Part shown: positions 45,099 to 56,272 of the stretch, in pieces | Layout: the number at the start of each line of letters is the position of its first letter | Position numbering within the stretch: the stretch's first letter is position 1 | Source of the DNA: Adhaeribacter arboris | GTDB taxonomy: Bacteria > Bacteroidota > Bacteroidia > Cytophagales > Hymenobacteraceae | Assembly: GCF_003023845.1 (NCBI RefSeq) | Contig: NZ_PYFT01000001.1 | Span: 372,001 to 436,000 of the forward strand | DNA: 64,000 bases | Reading direction: 5' to 3' | Notes under the pieces: generated by a model | What the model was told of the DNA's origin: nothing | The model's input: the letters and a program-made list of their open reading frames with translations, nothing else | The model's database searches: none | Translations under genes and position numbers: made by a program

Positions 45099-48000
45099 GT
45101 GAACAAAGATCTGAGAAGCATCGGCAATATATTAAAACAGGAAGGCACCTCCCGGTACGAAAGGTATTTGCCCGCGCTGGACCCGCAATCCGTTTTAATC
45201 GACGACCGGAAATTACAAGACTTCATCTCTTACGCGCAGCGTTACGCCAAACAAGTTTGGTACGTGCATGCCAACGGCGAAAACGACAACCTGACCGAAA
45301 GTTGGGAATATTTTTTTAAGAACGATATTGTTTTGCTACTGGCCAACATTGCCACTAAAAATGTAAAGTATTACAAAGAAACCTACGACCAGTTACAGGA
45401 ATTCTTTAACCAGGAGCCACTGCTGGCCAACTTTATTGATCTATTAGAATTTACTTTTGCCCGGTTTAAAAAAATAAATAGTTGGTACTATGCTTCGGCG
45501 CTGGATAGTACCTTAAATTTCGATCTTAAACTATACATTGGCTCTTACCTGCGGCGCGAACTGGAAAGCTTGCAGGAAATGATATTGTACGCGCGTAACC
45601 TGACCGGGAAAAATTACCGCCTCGCCGACTTTAAAGTAGATTTCTTTTCTACGCACAACCAGCCCAACGCGAATGAACGGGAAATAAACGAAATCCTGCA
45701 AAAATACGGCCTCTCCGGCCGGACCTTTACCAGTCCTGCATTGCTGGAAAAAGTAAATGAGATAATAAACCAGGATAACGTTTGGGATGTAACCGACCGG
45801 GAAAATATCCGGGCGCGCGAACGGCTCTTTGCCGGTACCAACGACGAAGAAAAACTCAGAAGCGCCGCCCTGCGGCTGAATAAAATTTTCGATGCCATTT
45901 ACCACGCTACCGAAAATATTGTGAACAACAGCCAAAGCTATTTCGAAGAAGCTATTCACCAGAAACAAGATCATTTGCCGCACATGGCTTTGTTTATTTC
46001 TTTTATCAAACTCTTCGGCTATGCCCGGCAAGAACTAAATAAACTTCCGCAAAAACACCTGGATTTTTATTACAAAGATGTGCTGCGCATAAAAACCAAA
46101 TTAGCCGTTCCCGACAAAACGTACGTGGTATTGGAGCTGGCCAAAGGCTTTGAATTTAGCCCGGTAAAAAAAGGCACCGCTTTACTGGCCGGAAAAGACA
46201 AATATAATAACGAGCTCCACTATGAAACAGACGAAGATATACTGGTAAATAAAGCGCAGATTGCCGCCGTAGAAACAATTTTTATTCAACAAAATGCCGA
46301 TAAGCAAACGCTTAATTATTATACCGAGTCAATAACCAGTGATGCTAACGCGACCGAAGAAGTTGCTCCTTCCTGGAAAATGTTTGGCGAACCAAAAGTG
46401 GCAAATACAGCCGAGATTGGTTTTGGCATGGCATCGACGCAATTTTACCTGTCAAAAGGCGAAAGAAATGTTGTAGTAACGTTCACTTCAGAAGAACCTA
46501 TTGCTTATGAGCAATTTAATACCCGCTTGTTGCGCCTACTGTTAACCGGCGAAAAAGGCTGGCTCAACAGCGACGATCCGAAAAGTGGTATTTTTATTAA
46601 TTCTTTAACTCGCACCAGCCCTACTACTTTAGAATTAAATTTTAGCGTTGCCCTTACTCAGAAATCGGCTATTGTGGCGTTTGATCCAACTCTTCACGCG
46701 GGCAATTTTAACACAACTTTGCCGGTGGCGCAATATGTATTAAAATACCCCCGTCGGCAATTATTACCCGAAGATCCGCAATACAGTAATTTTCAAGATA
46801 GTGTTCAGCAGCTTAATACCTTACAAAATTTAAAAATTACTCAATCTACCATCCGGGTGCAGGTGGGTAGTTTAAATGCTTCGTTCAGTTTAGATGGCGT
46901 AAAAGATTTAGTTTTAGAAAACACCGAAGCCACCCTGGATAGTAAAAAACCATTCTATCCCTTTACCGCCATACCCAAAGTAGGCTCCGCTTTTTACATT
47001 GGCTGCAAAGATTTGTATCACAAAAATATTGATAAGCTCACCGTAAATCTGGAGTGGCTTTTACCCGATAACTTCAGAGCCTATTATAATAAGTATTTAC
47101 CGCCCTACGATTCAAATAAGTTTAAAGCGGCTTTTAGTGTTTTAAAAAACAAGCGTTGGCAGAAAATCAACGATGTTTCGGTAATTGATAAAGACTCCAT
47201 TGATCCTAAATACCGGACCATTCGCCTCGATTTTAGTAAACTGAAACAGGTTACCGAAGCAGATTCAGCCGATAGCGAAATTTCCATTGATAACGAACGG
47301 CAGGACGGTACATTAATGCTCAAGCTCAATTACCCGGATTTTGGGCATGGCATCTATCCGCAGTTAATTACTACGGCCATGATGGAAAAAGCGGCCTCCA
47401 AATACGGATCGGTGGATTTTTACAAAATTGTAAAAAAGCAACTGCACGATTCGGTTATCTCCATTAAACTGCCCGATGATATTAACCAGCGCCAAGGTTC
47501 GTTGCGGGTAGTAGTATACGATATTTTAGAAAAAGTTAAAAACAACGACCAGGCCCGCACCATGATGACCAACGGCCTGAGCGAATTAATCCGGCGCATA
47601 AACGGCAGCAACGTTATTACCCGTAAACCCCCGCCAACTACCGCCGAAGCCGAAGAAACCGCACCAGCGGATCAGGACCGGGTGCTGGTGAACGACGAAA
47701 ACTACATCGAGCGCATTTTACGGTTCCTGAAAAAAGTAAGGTTAATTGATAAAGAAATTCACTACGACCAAGACATGCAGGATACCGACCAGGTAGTGGA
47801 TCGAGTAAAAGATAAAGTAAATACCAGCGCTGATTTTATTTTGCCTTCGGACCAGGAATTGGTGGGAGTTATCATGAACGAAGCCAACAACGCCATAAAT
47901 AAAACGGTCGCCAACGTGGTAGACGAGATTCTCACTTTTCGGGAAACTAACCGGCTTCCGGACCCGGAGACCGTGGCCGCTTTACTCACCCAGGAATTTA

Positions 48001-49466
48001 ACGAAGCCAACGAGGTAATCAACGACATGATTGCCCGGAAAATTGCCATTTTGCTTTCGGCCAACGAAATACCACCACCTCCTTATGCGCCAGTGGTAAA
48101 CGCCATTTCCCTTAGCTATACGGCCAGTAAATCTTCTGCCGAAGGCGATGAGTTTTTTCACATTACCCCGCTTGGCGTTTTTCCCATTAAGGTAGCGGGT
48201 TATAGTAATCAGGGAGCTTTACCCACCGGGAAACTCTTAAAAACCGCCTCCATTTTTCCGCAGTCTATTTTAGATAATCCTAACCGTCCCGATATAATGC
48301 CGGGAATGCTGTTTATAGGAGTCCGGGATTTAGTACCTCCGCAAAATTTGTCGGTGTTGGTGCAGGTAGCGGAAGGTTCCCGGTTAAACGATAAAAAACC
48401 ACCTAAGGTCCATTGGTGGTATTTGCATAATTACGAATGGCTCCAGTTAAAAGACGAAGCTATTATTTCGGATAGCACCTATGGCTTGCAAACTACCGGC
48501 CTCCTGCAATTTTCCATTCCATCGGCGGCCAATAACGTAGGTAATCTTTTCGCAGCCAATGGTTTGTTTTGGTTATGCGCCAGTGTAGCCCGCGATCCGG
48601 ATGCTTTTCCGCGGCTGGTAAGTTTAAAAGCTCAAGTTGTGCGGGTTACCTTTAAAGATCAGGACAACGATCCGCGGCACCTGGCATTGCCGCTAGAAGC
48701 GAACAAAATTAAAAGCCTGGTAGATCAAAATCCGCAAATTAAAAAAGTAAGTCAGCCGGTAGCCTCTTTCCTGGGGCAAGTGCAGGAGAACAGTTCCACG
48801 TATTATGTGCGGGTGAGTGAACGTTTGCGCCACAAAGGCCGGGCCATTACCAACTGGGATTACGAACGCCTAGTGCTGCAAAATTTTTCTGCGGTTTTTA
48901 AAGTAAAATGCCTGAATAATTACCACAACGGCCAGTTTGTAACCGGGCACGTAACCGTTGTGCCCGTTTCGGATTTACGCAATAAAAACTACTACGGCAG
49001 CAACGTGCTTATTCCGAAAACCAGTTACATCGATCTCCGGAAAATAGAAGAATTACTAAGTGCCTGTTCTTCGCCGTTCGTGAAAGTACACGCCCAAAAT
49101 CCGCAGTTAGACCAGATATTGATCCGGTGCAAAGTTAAATTTTATACGGGGGTTGATCAGGGGTATTATTTACAGCGCCTAAACGAAGATTTAATTCAGT
49201 TTTTAACTCCCTGGGCAAGTGGTAATGCGAATGCTTTATCTTTTTCGGCCAAAATCTACGCTTCGTCTATTATTAATTTTATTGATCAACGCGATTACGT
49301 GGATTATGTCGTGGACTTGATTATGCAGCAATACACCGAAACCGAAAGCGGGGAGAAAATATTCGCGGTAAATCCGGATCAGTTAACATCGCTGGTAGAA
49401 ACCAAATTCACCACCGGGCATTCGATCTTAGTATCGGCTCCCAAACATGAAATTGAGTTAATGTAA
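45099..49466 (+). CDS. baseplate J-like protein (Afp11-like)
   Basis: A 1455-residue baseplate protein. A large helical N-terminal region (about 1-340) precedes a beta-rich middle (about 345-750) and a C-terminal baseplate-J-like part (about 1230-1455, with FLGQVQENSSTYYVRVSERLRHKGRAITNWDYERLVLQNF). It is the largest wedge component. It fits Afp11-type genes by position after gp25 and before the second large baseplate gene. The ATG is not certain: the frame shown begins with GTG at 45099, and no earlier ATG is closer to the tract upstream. Confidence 0.85.
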   Translation: MNKDLRSIGNILKQEGTSRYERYLPALDPQSVLIDDRKLQDFISYAQRYAKQVWYVHANGENDNLTESWEYFFKNDIVLLLANIATKNVKYYKETYDQLQEFFNQEPLLANFIDLLEFTFARFKKINSWYYASALDSTLNFDLKLYIGSYLRRELESLQEMILYARNLTGKNYRLADFKVDFFSTHNQPNANEREINEILQKYGLSGRTFTSPALLEKVNEIINQDNVWDVTDRENIRARERLFAGTNDEEKLRSAALRLNKIFDAIYHATENIVNNSQSYFEEAIHQKQDHLPHMALFISFIKLFGYARQELNKLPQKHLDFYYKDVLRIKTKLAVPDKTYVVLELAKGFEFSPVKKGTALLAGKDKYNNELHYETDEDILVNKAQIAAVETIFIQQNADKQTLNYYTESITSDANATEEVAPSWKMFGEPKVANTAEIGFGMASTQFYLSKGERNVVVTFTSEEPIAYEQFNTRLLRLLLTGEKGWLNSDDPKSGIFINSLTRTSPTTLELNFSVALTQKSAIVAFDPTLHAGNFNTTLPVAQYVLKYPRRQLLPEDPQYSNFQDSVQQLNTLQNLKITQSTIRVQVGSLNASFSLDGVKDLVLENTEATLDSKKPFYPFTAIPKVGSAFYIGCKDLYHKNIDKLTVNLEWLLPDNFRAYYNKYLPPYDSNKFKAAFSVLKNKRWQKINDVSVIDKDSIDPKYRTIRLDFSKLKQVTEADSADSEISIDNERQDGTLMLKLNYPDFGHGIYPQLITTAMMEKAASKYGSVDFYKIVKKQLHDSVISIKLPDDINQRQGSLRVVVYDILEKVKNNDQARTMMTNGLSELIRRINGSNVITRKPPPTTAEAEETAPADQDRVLVNDENYIERILRFLKKVRLIDKEIHYDQDMQDTDQVVDRVKDKVNTSADFILPSDQELVGVIMNEANNAINKTVANVVDEILTFRETNRLPDPETVAALLTQEFNEANEVINDMIARKIAILLSANEIPPPPYAPVVNAISLSYTASKSSAEGDEFFHITPLGVFPIKVAGYSNQGALPTGKLLKTASIFPQSILDNPNRPDIMPGMLFIGVRDLVPPQNLSVLVQVAEGSRLNDKKPPKVHWWYLHNYEWLQLKDEAIISDSTYGLQTTGLLQFSIPSAANNVGNLFAANGLFWLCASVARDPDAFPRLVSLKAQVVRVTFKDQDNDPRHLALPLEANKIKSLVDQNPQIKKVSQPVASFLGQVQENSSTYYVRVSERLRHKGRAITNWDYERLVLQNFSAVFKVKCLNNYHNGQFVTGHVTVVPVSDLRNKNYYGSNVLIPKTSYIDLRKIEELLSACSSPFVKVHAQNPQLDQILIRCKVKFYTGVDQGYYLQRLNEDLIQFLTPWASGNANALSFSAKIYASSIINFIDQRDYVDYVVDLIMQQYTETESGEKIFAVNPDQLTSLVETKFTTGHSILVSAPKHEIELM

Positions 49467-49559
49467 ACTTACTTCCTATCTGTTAAGAGCTTCAATCAGA
49501 ATACAAAAGTAAAAAGGATAAAATGAAACAAACAGTAACTAAGAGAAGATGACATCAGT

Positions 49560-49740
49560 TTGGCTATGGAGGGCCTTCTAAGGTTCCGGTGCGTAGCATT
49601 CCGACGCAGGAGGAAAGGAAGCTTAGACCAGCCCGGAAGAGTCAAACGGGCACGCCGGCCTTTGAGGCAAACGGGTTACGGTTCAAATAAAGTTAGTACC
49701 GCCAAATGGAGACGGGAACCGGCTCCAAGAAAAACGCTGG
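49560..49740 (+). ncRNA. putative structured RNA, copy A
   Basis: A GC-rich island in an AT-rich gap. It shares with copy B (61739-61920) the blocks CTTCTAAGGTTCCGGT, GCCGGCC, AAACG followed by a TTACGGTTCAAAT-like segment, and TGGAGAC, in the same order and over about the same length. Visible stems are GCCCG/CGGGC, GCGT/ACGC, CGGT/ACCG and GGAG/CTCC. It lies 89 bases upstream of the second large baseplate gene on the same strand. The family is unknown. Confidence 0.55.
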
Positions 49741-49828
49741 ATAGAGGATTGGTGTCCTAATCGTAGCTCCAACACCAGTTGTTAGGGCCTTTAAACTAAA
49801 ATTTAAAACTTTAAAATACTTACCTGAT

Positions 49829-52800
49829 ATGCCCGCATCGGTAACCATCGATAAAGAAAATAAGCTGTCGCCGGCCGAAGATTATAACTTTTTGCGCAAA
49901 GAAGGCATCCGGTTAATTCAGGACTTATCCGGTAAAATCTGGACCGACTACAACACGCACGATCCGGGGATTACCTTGCTGGAAGCTTTGTGTTATGCGC
50001 TTACCGATTTAGGTTATCGTACCAATTTTGATATTAAGGATATTCTTACTCCGGCGGATATTACGTCCGCAACCTGGCAAAATTCTTTTTATACCGCCCG
50101 CCAGGTTTTACCCAGCCACCCGCTTACCATCAACGATTACCGTAAATTAATTATCGACATGGAGGGCGTGCGCAATGCCTGGCTGGAAGTTAGCGACGAT
50201 TCGGAAATGCTGATGTATTGGCAAACTAATGGCAGTGAAACCGATGCCGGCGAACCTGCGGCTCAACTCAGCTACGAGGCCGACAATTCCGGGGAGCTTT
50301 TGCGTTTAAAAGGTTTATATAAAGTTTTTGTGGAATACGAAAGCGACGTTATTTACCAGCAAAACGAAGAAGAAGTAGCGCAAAAAATTAAAGAAAGGCT
50401 TTACGCGCACCGCAACCTGTGCGAAGATTTCATCAATGTAACTTCCATTGAATACGAATATTTTAAAATGGAAGCCGAGATTCAGGTGAGTGAAGGCATG
50501 GACATTGAGAAGATTAACGCCCGGATTTACGAGGTTATTTACAACTTTTTCTCGCCGCCCATTACTTTTTACAGCCTGGAACAAATGCTGACCAAAGGCT
50601 ACTCAGCCGAAGAAATTTTTGCGGGTCCTTTATTGCGCCATGGGTTTATTGAGAATGCTGAATTAGAGAAATCGGAAAAATACAAAGACGTTCACCTTTC
50701 CGATATCATGCGCCTGATTTCGGGAATTGAGGGTGTTATTGCCATCAAAAAATTTACTTTACCCACCGAATCACAATCCGCTTTCTCGGATTTTACGCAG
50801 TGGTTAACCAATGTAAAAGACAGCCAACGCGCCCCCCGGTTAGACGTTAATAATTCCCGCATTACGTTCGTCCGCAGCGGCGACCGGCACCGCAATGCCG
50901 CCGAAAAAGAGCCGAATAAAGAACGAGTTCTAGCCATGTTCTCGTTTTTTCAATCGGCTAATTTTAAGTCGCGGTTAAAAGGAGCGAGCAAAGATTTGCC
51001 GGTGCCCACGGGAGATTTCATGAACATTACGGAGTATTTCCCCGTCCAGAAAAGTTTGCCGGCGGTTTACGGTTTGTCCGAATCCTACCTGGAACCACCC
51101 GTTGACCAATTAACTTTGCTCCGGGCAGCTTACGATTTGCTCGATGCCCAGGTGGGGCTTACCCTGCGCGAAGTTCTCGATAATTTACGCCGCGAAAAAC
51201 CCGATGATACCTATGTGCGGGAGAGAATAAACGAGTTACTCTCCCCGGATGTAAAGCCGGAAGAAGTAGAGGTTATTCTGCAGGAAATTTCGTCGGATAA
51301 AACCAACGCGGCCATTCTTACCCGCCACTTAGCCATTATTTTACCCGATGAAGCTGGCTCTTCGCTCGATGACCTGATCAGCCAACTATTAGTTAAACAC
51401 CGTCGGTTTCCGGTAAGTATATCTGCCTCTACGCAAAATTTACAACGGGTAGCGCAGCAAACAATAAGTTTGTCTTTATTTCAGATTACCCAGGAAGAAG
51501 ATATTCGCCGGCTACGCGAAGCGTATCGCCTGGACCAATTAAAGCACCTGGATACCCGGCAAAGGTTGGTGCTGCAATTACGCGGTTTCCTGATGGTGTT
51601 CGAACAACTTTTAGCCGATTATTTAGGGCAATTGGCCAGCCTGAGCGATACCTTATCCTTTAAAGATACGCTCCAACAAACCTTTTTTCCGCAGTTGCTG
51701 GAAGAGATCCCCGATCGGGCAGCAATGTTCCTGGATTTTGATAAATACCAGGAAGAACAACTGCGCCTGGGCGAAACCGAAGAAGCTTTTACTACCCGGC
51801 GCAACCGTATTTTAGATCATTTAATGGCTCGTTACGGGGAAGATATGAACCGGTACGCCAATTATCTGCAAACCGCCAATGGTAAATTAGCGGGTAAGCA
51901 GTTAATTACCGATAAAATTGCCTTTCTACAAGACTTAGTAGGAATTACCACTTACCGCGGTCAGGGTTTTAATTACAGCGATCCCGATCAAATTTGGGAC
52001 AGTACCAACGTGAGCGGCACCAAGAAACGTATTTGCCGCTTATTGGGGATGAAAGATTACGCTAAAAAGTTTATCGCCAACGATGCTATTTTTATTCAAG
52101 AAATAACGGCGGATGATAAAGTGCAACGCTATGTGGTAGTATTAACGGATCCCGCGGACCGAAATTCAGTTTTACTCCGGAGTTTGGAATACGAGTTTGA
52201 AAACGAAGCTCAGGAAATTTTAAATTATATTTTAACGCACGGAGCCGAAATAGCGCTTTACGAGCAAGAAGGCCGCCGCGATAAATGGAATTATCACCTG
52301 AAAAGAATTACCCAGGAAAACGATTACGAAATTATTGCCAGCCAATCTTTCCCCACCCAAAAAGTTGCCGAAACAGCCTTTGATCTGACTATTCAAACCC
52401 TACGGGATTTTTCCGAGGCCGAAAATTTTCACTTGGTAGAGCATATTTTACTGCGGCCCAAAGTTTCGCCGCGGGAACGGTCCGGTAAGAGAGGCAGCGC
52501 CCTTAATTCGGATGCCGTGGATTTTTTATCGGTAAATGCTGTTGCCGCCGGCGAAGCCACCACGCGCTTACGACCCGAAAGCACCACCTATAAATTTCGG
52601 ATTTTGAACACGAAAAACGAAGGCAAAACCAACTGGCGCTTAACCTTAAACAAAGACGATAAAGACGAAATACTAATTGTAAACGAAGATTTTGTTTTTT
52701 ACCGGCACTTAACCCGGCGCATCGAGCAAATCCGGCAATTTGCTTCCGACCGGTCTAATTACTCCGTAGATCAAAATGCCGATGGTTATTATATTTTTCG

Positions 52801-53227
52801 TTTGCTGGATGTGGGCCGGACCTTAGCAGCAAGTAAAAAACGTTACCGCCAACAAGAAGAAATGGAAGCCGAGTTAAACAGCTTGATTACTTTTTTTTCG
52901 CACGAACAAATACCCGTTTCCGAAGAGTCCGAAGAAGAAAACCCCTTAATAGCTCAGGCCGATCCTTATTCTTTTCAGATTTCGATTCTCATTCCGGATT
53001 GGCCGGCTAAGTTCAGAAACAAAACTTTTAAGCATTTGCTCGAGAAAACCATTTACATGGAAACGCCGGCGCACATTTATCCGCAAGTGTACTGGTTAGA
53101 TCATAAGCAAATGCGCCAGTTTGAAGAAGCCTACAAGCTGTGGCTAGAAGAATTACCCCAGGCCGAAATTTCAAATACCGAAGTCGTGAATAATTTAATT
53201 TACCAGTTGAACGAATTGCGGAAATAA
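49829..53227 (+). CDS. large baseplate wedge protein (Afp12-like)
   Basis: A 1132-residue protein with the characteristic start EDYNFLRKEGIRLIQDLSGKIWTDYNTHDPGITLLEALCYALTDLGYR (about residues 17-62), as in the second large baseplate protein of Bacteroidota CIS loci. It should pair with the preceding J-like protein to build the wedge ring. The C-terminal part (about 985-1132) ends in PAHIYPQVYWLDHKQMRQFEEAY. It is followed 7 bases later by the tape-measure gene. The putative RNA A lies in its leader. Confidence 0.87.
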   Translation: MPASVTIDKENKLSPAEDYNFLRKEGIRLIQDLSGKIWTDYNTHDPGITLLEALCYALTDLGYRTNFDIKDILTPADITSATWQNSFYTARQVLPSHPLTINDYRKLIIDMEGVRNAWLEVSDDSEMLMYWQTNGSETDAGEPAAQLSYEADNSGELLRLKGLYKVFVEYESDVIYQQNEEEVAQKIKERLYAHRNLCEDFINVTSIEYEYFKMEAEIQVSEGMDIEKINARIYEVIYNFFSPPITFYSLEQMLTKGYSAEEIFAGPLLRHGFIENAELEKSEKYKDVHLSDIMRLISGIEGVIAIKKFTLPTESQSAFSDFTQWLTNVKDSQRAPRLDVNNSRITFVRSGDRHRNAAEKEPNKERVLAMFSFFQSANFKSRLKGASKDLPVPTGDFMNITEYFPVQKSLPAVYGLSESYLEPPVDQLTLLRAAYDLLDAQVGLTLREVLDNLRREKPDDTYVRERINELLSPDVKPEEVEVILQEISSDKTNAAILTRHLAIILPDEAGSSLDDLISQLLVKHRRFPVSISASTQNLQRVAQQTISLSLFQITQEEDIRRLREAYRLDQLKHLDTRQRLVLQLRGFLMVFEQLLADYLGQLASLSDTLSFKDTLQQTFFPQLLEEIPDRAAMFLDFDKYQEEQLRLGETEEAFTTRRNRILDHLMARYGEDMNRYANYLQTANGKLAGKQLITDKIAFLQDLVGITTYRGQGFNYSDPDQIWDSTNVSGTKKRICRLLGMKDYAKKFIANDAIFIQEITADDKVQRYVVVLTDPADRNSVLLRSLEYEFENEAQEILNYILTHGAEIALYEQEGRRDKWNYHLKRITQENDYEIIASQSFPTQKVAETAFDLTIQTLRDFSEAENFHLVEHILLRPKVSPRERSGKRGSALNSDAVDFLSVNAVAAGEATTRLRPESTTYKFRILNTKNEGKTNWRLTLNKDDKDEILIVNEDFVFYRHLTRRIEQIRQFASDRSNYSVDQNADGYYIFRLLDVGRTLAASKKRYRQQEEMEAELNSLITFFSHEQIPVSEESEEENPLIAQADPYSFQISILIPDWPAKFRNKTFKHLLEKTIYMETPAHIYPQVYWLDHKQMRQFEEAYKLWLEELPQAEISNTEVVNNLIYQLNELRK

Positions 53228-53234
53228 GCGCGCG

Positions 53235-56102
53235 ATGCAAACCATAGCTATCAATAAGGAAATTTTTGAATTTACCTGCTCCCAGGAGGAGATAGCAAAG
53301 CGCGTGCGCCAGGAATTTGTAAATTACGTAGCCCCGCAACTACACGAATTAGTTTCTAAAATTATTACCGAACAGCTTCAAGGGCAAAATAGCCTGCGAA
53401 TTGATAAAATTGAAATTGATTTAGGCGATGTATGCTGGCCGGAGTTTGGCGAAGCAGAAATGCTGCAGAAATTTGAACAAGATTTTACCCAGCAAATTGC
53501 TCGTTTCCAGAATCAACCGGTTAGTGATCTTGCTTTGGCAAATGCAGCTAAAAATGCCGTGCAAAGCGAATTAGATAGGGAGCGTCCGCACCAGGCTTTT
53601 GATTCCGAAAAGTTAAACTATTATTATTCAACAAATCCAACTAGCGTTTCTCCGTCAGGATTTAGCCATTCTTTAACTAGTATTTGGGTTGATGATTGGG
53701 AATTGGTGCAAACTTTTTTAACTAAAGGTATTTTGCCTTGGTGGGCCGAACAAGTAAAGCCAACCGAAATCGATAAAGCAATACAGCGTTTAATTAATTA
53801 TCAGCCGCAACTTTTTCACAACTTCTTGAGCCAACAACAACCTGATGCCGGGGTGTGGCAGCGGCTGGCCACGCACGTAAAACCTGCTACGCAAACTTTG
53901 TTGCAAGAGCTTTTTGCGGCCCACGAGCAGCCGGTACCCGTTCCGATTTTTAAGAAAAGCCAGGTACAAAAAGCCGGTTTTCCTATTCCTATTTTAAACT
54001 TTACCAAAGAGCAACTTACAAAACTAAAAACTTTTTTTCAGCGCCTTCCTTTTGTTTCGACGGATACCCGAAAAGCCCGGTCCCTGCGGAAAATAATGCA
54101 GTTAAACGGATTAAACTGGATTCAACAGGCCGCTCTTTTTGATTGGCTACCCGAAGCCGAGTTTAAAACAATACAACTGTATTTCCGTCCGGAAAATCGA
54201 ACAGAGAATTGGGTGGATAGACCAAACGTAGAAGCTGCCCTCCGGTTGCTTACTCCGGTGCAAATGGAATTCTTATTGAATCCTGCTATCTCCACAGATA
54301 TTTCTACTTATTACGAGTCTAAAGAATTATTTAACCAAACACCGTCCCTAAACGATCCGGAACCGGAAAGTTACCCCAACCCGGAGCTGCCTCAAAACGA
54401 AGATAATTCCCATTTACCTGCCGAGGTGGTAAAAAATACCTTTCCCACCTCAGAGGAGGGCAACCCTAATAATCTTTCGCCGGTTCCGGATAAATCCACG
54501 CCGGATTCACCGCTTATGGATAATGCTCCTGATCCGCGGACGAAAAATCTTGATGCATTTTCTACTAAAAATGAACCGAATAGCACTCTAAATATTAAGG
54601 AGCATGGGTTTAGTAACCAAACGCAAGAGACTATCCGCCAAAAAATGAATATTGTTCCTGACTGGGAGATAAGCCTAAAAACAGCAGTAAAAAGTAAAGC
54701 TATTGTTAAAAGATTACTTTTATATCAACCTTTAGCGGAGCTAAAAAACGGAAATAATTTTCGAGTACTAGCCCAGGAAAAAGCCGCTTTTCAAAAGGAG
54801 GTGGCAGGTGAAGAATTAGCAATACTAGCGGCAGAGAAAGAAGAAGAGAAAGCAAATTTTGACCAACTAATCAGGAAATTTTACCCAGCGAAAAGCGCTA
54901 CACCCTTTGCGGAAAACCAGGCGGCGGAAAAAAGTCAGCACATCATTTCCGTTCTTCAAAATCTATCGCTTTCCAGCCAGGTAATTTCCAGATGGTTGCA
55001 ACAGCTATCCCTGCCGGAATTACAACAGCTACAAGCAACAGTTACTAAAACCATTGTGCCCACGCGGGAGCGTGGTAAGTTAATACAACACCTGATTAAC
55101 CATCCTTATTTACTGCAATATAATTTAGTAAGCGTTTTAGCTAGTATTTCAACTGCCTATACTTCTGTCGTTAATGTAACCGGGAAGTCAACCACGGATT
55201 TTACCGGAAATTCCGCAATTTCTGCTGAGAAAGAACCTTTTACGCTAGATGCAGCAGCGCCTGCTCCGCCATTTCGAAATTACACTGGGGAAAAAGACCC
55301 AGAGAACCAGCTAGATGTACTACACAGGCAATTAGTACAAGTAGTAAATAATTTATCCCGGAAAGAAGCGGTTATTATGCAGCATATTCTCTCGAAAGCG
55401 GCCTGGCAGACGCAAAGTGAAAAAAGCAGTTTGCAGCGGTTTATGGCAAAATTGCCCACGGAAAGTTTACTTTTCTTACGCGCGTTAACCGATCTGCCCG
55501 AAGCCGAACTCCAACAATTAACAACTAATACACCTGCATTATCCCATTTTTCGCCCCCGAGTAAAGAACAGGAACACCAAACGGAATCGCCGGAAGAAAC
55601 AACAGGTAAAATTTACGTAGAAAATGCGGGTTTGTGTTTGCTCGCCCCCTATCTGCCGAGCGTATTTAACCGATTACATTACCTAGAAAAACAGCAATTT
55701 AAAAATAGTTATGTGGCTACCCGGGCATTGCAGGTCACGCAGTATTTAGTTACGGGTAAACGCCGAAATCCGGAATATGTATTAGCCTTTAATAAACTAT
55801 TATGCAATGTTAAATCAGATGTTGCGCTATCCGGGGGCATTCAATTAACTAAAAAAGAAATTTCGGAAGCCAATGACCTGCTGGAGTCTCTTATTGAGCA
55901 TTGGCAAGCTTTAAAAAGTACTTCGCCGCAGGGTTTCCGGGAATCTTTTTTGCAGCGGAAAGGAATTTTGACCGAAAGCAGTACGCGCTGGACTTTGCAG
56001 GTAGAAAGAAAAGGCCACGATTTGTTATTAAATACAATCCCGTGGGGCTTTACCCTGATACGATTACCCTGGATGAAAAAAGCGCTGCAAGTAGAATGGT
56101 AG
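53235..56102 (+). CDS. contractile injection system tape-measure protein
   Basis: A 955-residue protein matching the Bacteroidota CIS tape-measure family. The N-terminus reads LRIDKIEIDLGDVCWPEF near residue 55-72. The long variable middle is rich in Pro, Ser, Asn and Glu. The C-terminal domain (about 780-955) contains NAGLCLLAPYLPSVFNRLHYL, RALQVTQYLVTGKRRNPEYVLAFNKLLCN and LLLNTIPWGFTLIRLPWMK. In this family the length of the middle region sets tube length. The start is taken at the ATG 7 bases after the baseplate gene's stop. Confidence 0.88.
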   Translation: MQTIAINKEIFEFTCSQEEIAKRVRQEFVNYVAPQLHELVSKIITEQLQGQNSLRIDKIEIDLGDVCWPEFGEAEMLQKFEQDFTQQIARFQNQPVSDLALANAAKNAVQSELDRERPHQAFDSEKLNYYYSTNPTSVSPSGFSHSLTSIWVDDWELVQTFLTKGILPWWAEQVKPTEIDKAIQRLINYQPQLFHNFLSQQQPDAGVWQRLATHVKPATQTLLQELFAAHEQPVPVPIFKKSQVQKAGFPIPILNFTKEQLTKLKTFFQRLPFVSTDTRKARSLRKIMQLNGLNWIQQAALFDWLPEAEFKTIQLYFRPENRTENWVDRPNVEAALRLLTPVQMEFLLNPAISTDISTYYESKELFNQTPSLNDPEPESYPNPELPQNEDNSHLPAEVVKNTFPTSEEGNPNNLSPVPDKSTPDSPLMDNAPDPRTKNLDAFSTKNEPNSTLNIKEHGFSNQTQETIRQKMNIVPDWEISLKTAVKSKAIVKRLLLYQPLAELKNGNNFRVLAQEKAAFQKEVAGEELAILAAEKEEEKANFDQLIRKFYPAKSATPFAENQAAEKSQHIISVLQNLSLSSQVISRWLQQLSLPELQQLQATVTKTIVPTRERGKLIQHLINHPYLLQYNLVSVLASISTAYTSVVNVTGKSTTDFTGNSAISAEKEPFTLDAAAPAPPFRNYTGEKDPENQLDVLHRQLVQVVNNLSRKEAVIMQHILSKAAWQTQSEKSSLQRFMAKLPTESLLFLRALTDLPEAELQQLTTNTPALSHFSPPSKEQEHQTESPEETTGKIYVENAGLCLLAPYLPSVFNRLHYLEKQQFKNSYVATRALQVTQYLVTGKRRNPEYVLAFNKLLCNVKSDVALSGGIQLTKKEISEANDLLESLIEHWQALKSTSPQGFRESFLQRKGILTESSTRWTLQVERKGHDLLLNTIPWGFTLIRLPWMKKALQVEW

Positions 56103-56272
56103 TTCTTCGCTTAATTAAAAATTAGAAATTAGGAATTAGAAATGAAGATGAAATGCTTCTTTATTTTAATAACTAGAGCAGTAGGTAGCAAGTGATTTTA
56201 AAAATTGAACTAATTAACAAATCCCCTTTGGGAGAGTAGGGCCATTATAATCTTTTTTAAAAACTGCTATAA

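Noticed and set aside
49575-49600. ykkC-type (guanidine or nucleotide) riboswitch
   Set aside because: Only the first block resembles ykkC; the CTGGTCC and ACGG...AAAAGCCC blocks are missing in both copies.
49560-49760. Small basic frame over RNA copy A (66 codons)
   Set aside because: The conserved blocks shared with copy B are spaced differently by one base in two places, so no common reading frame is kept; RNA is the better explanation.
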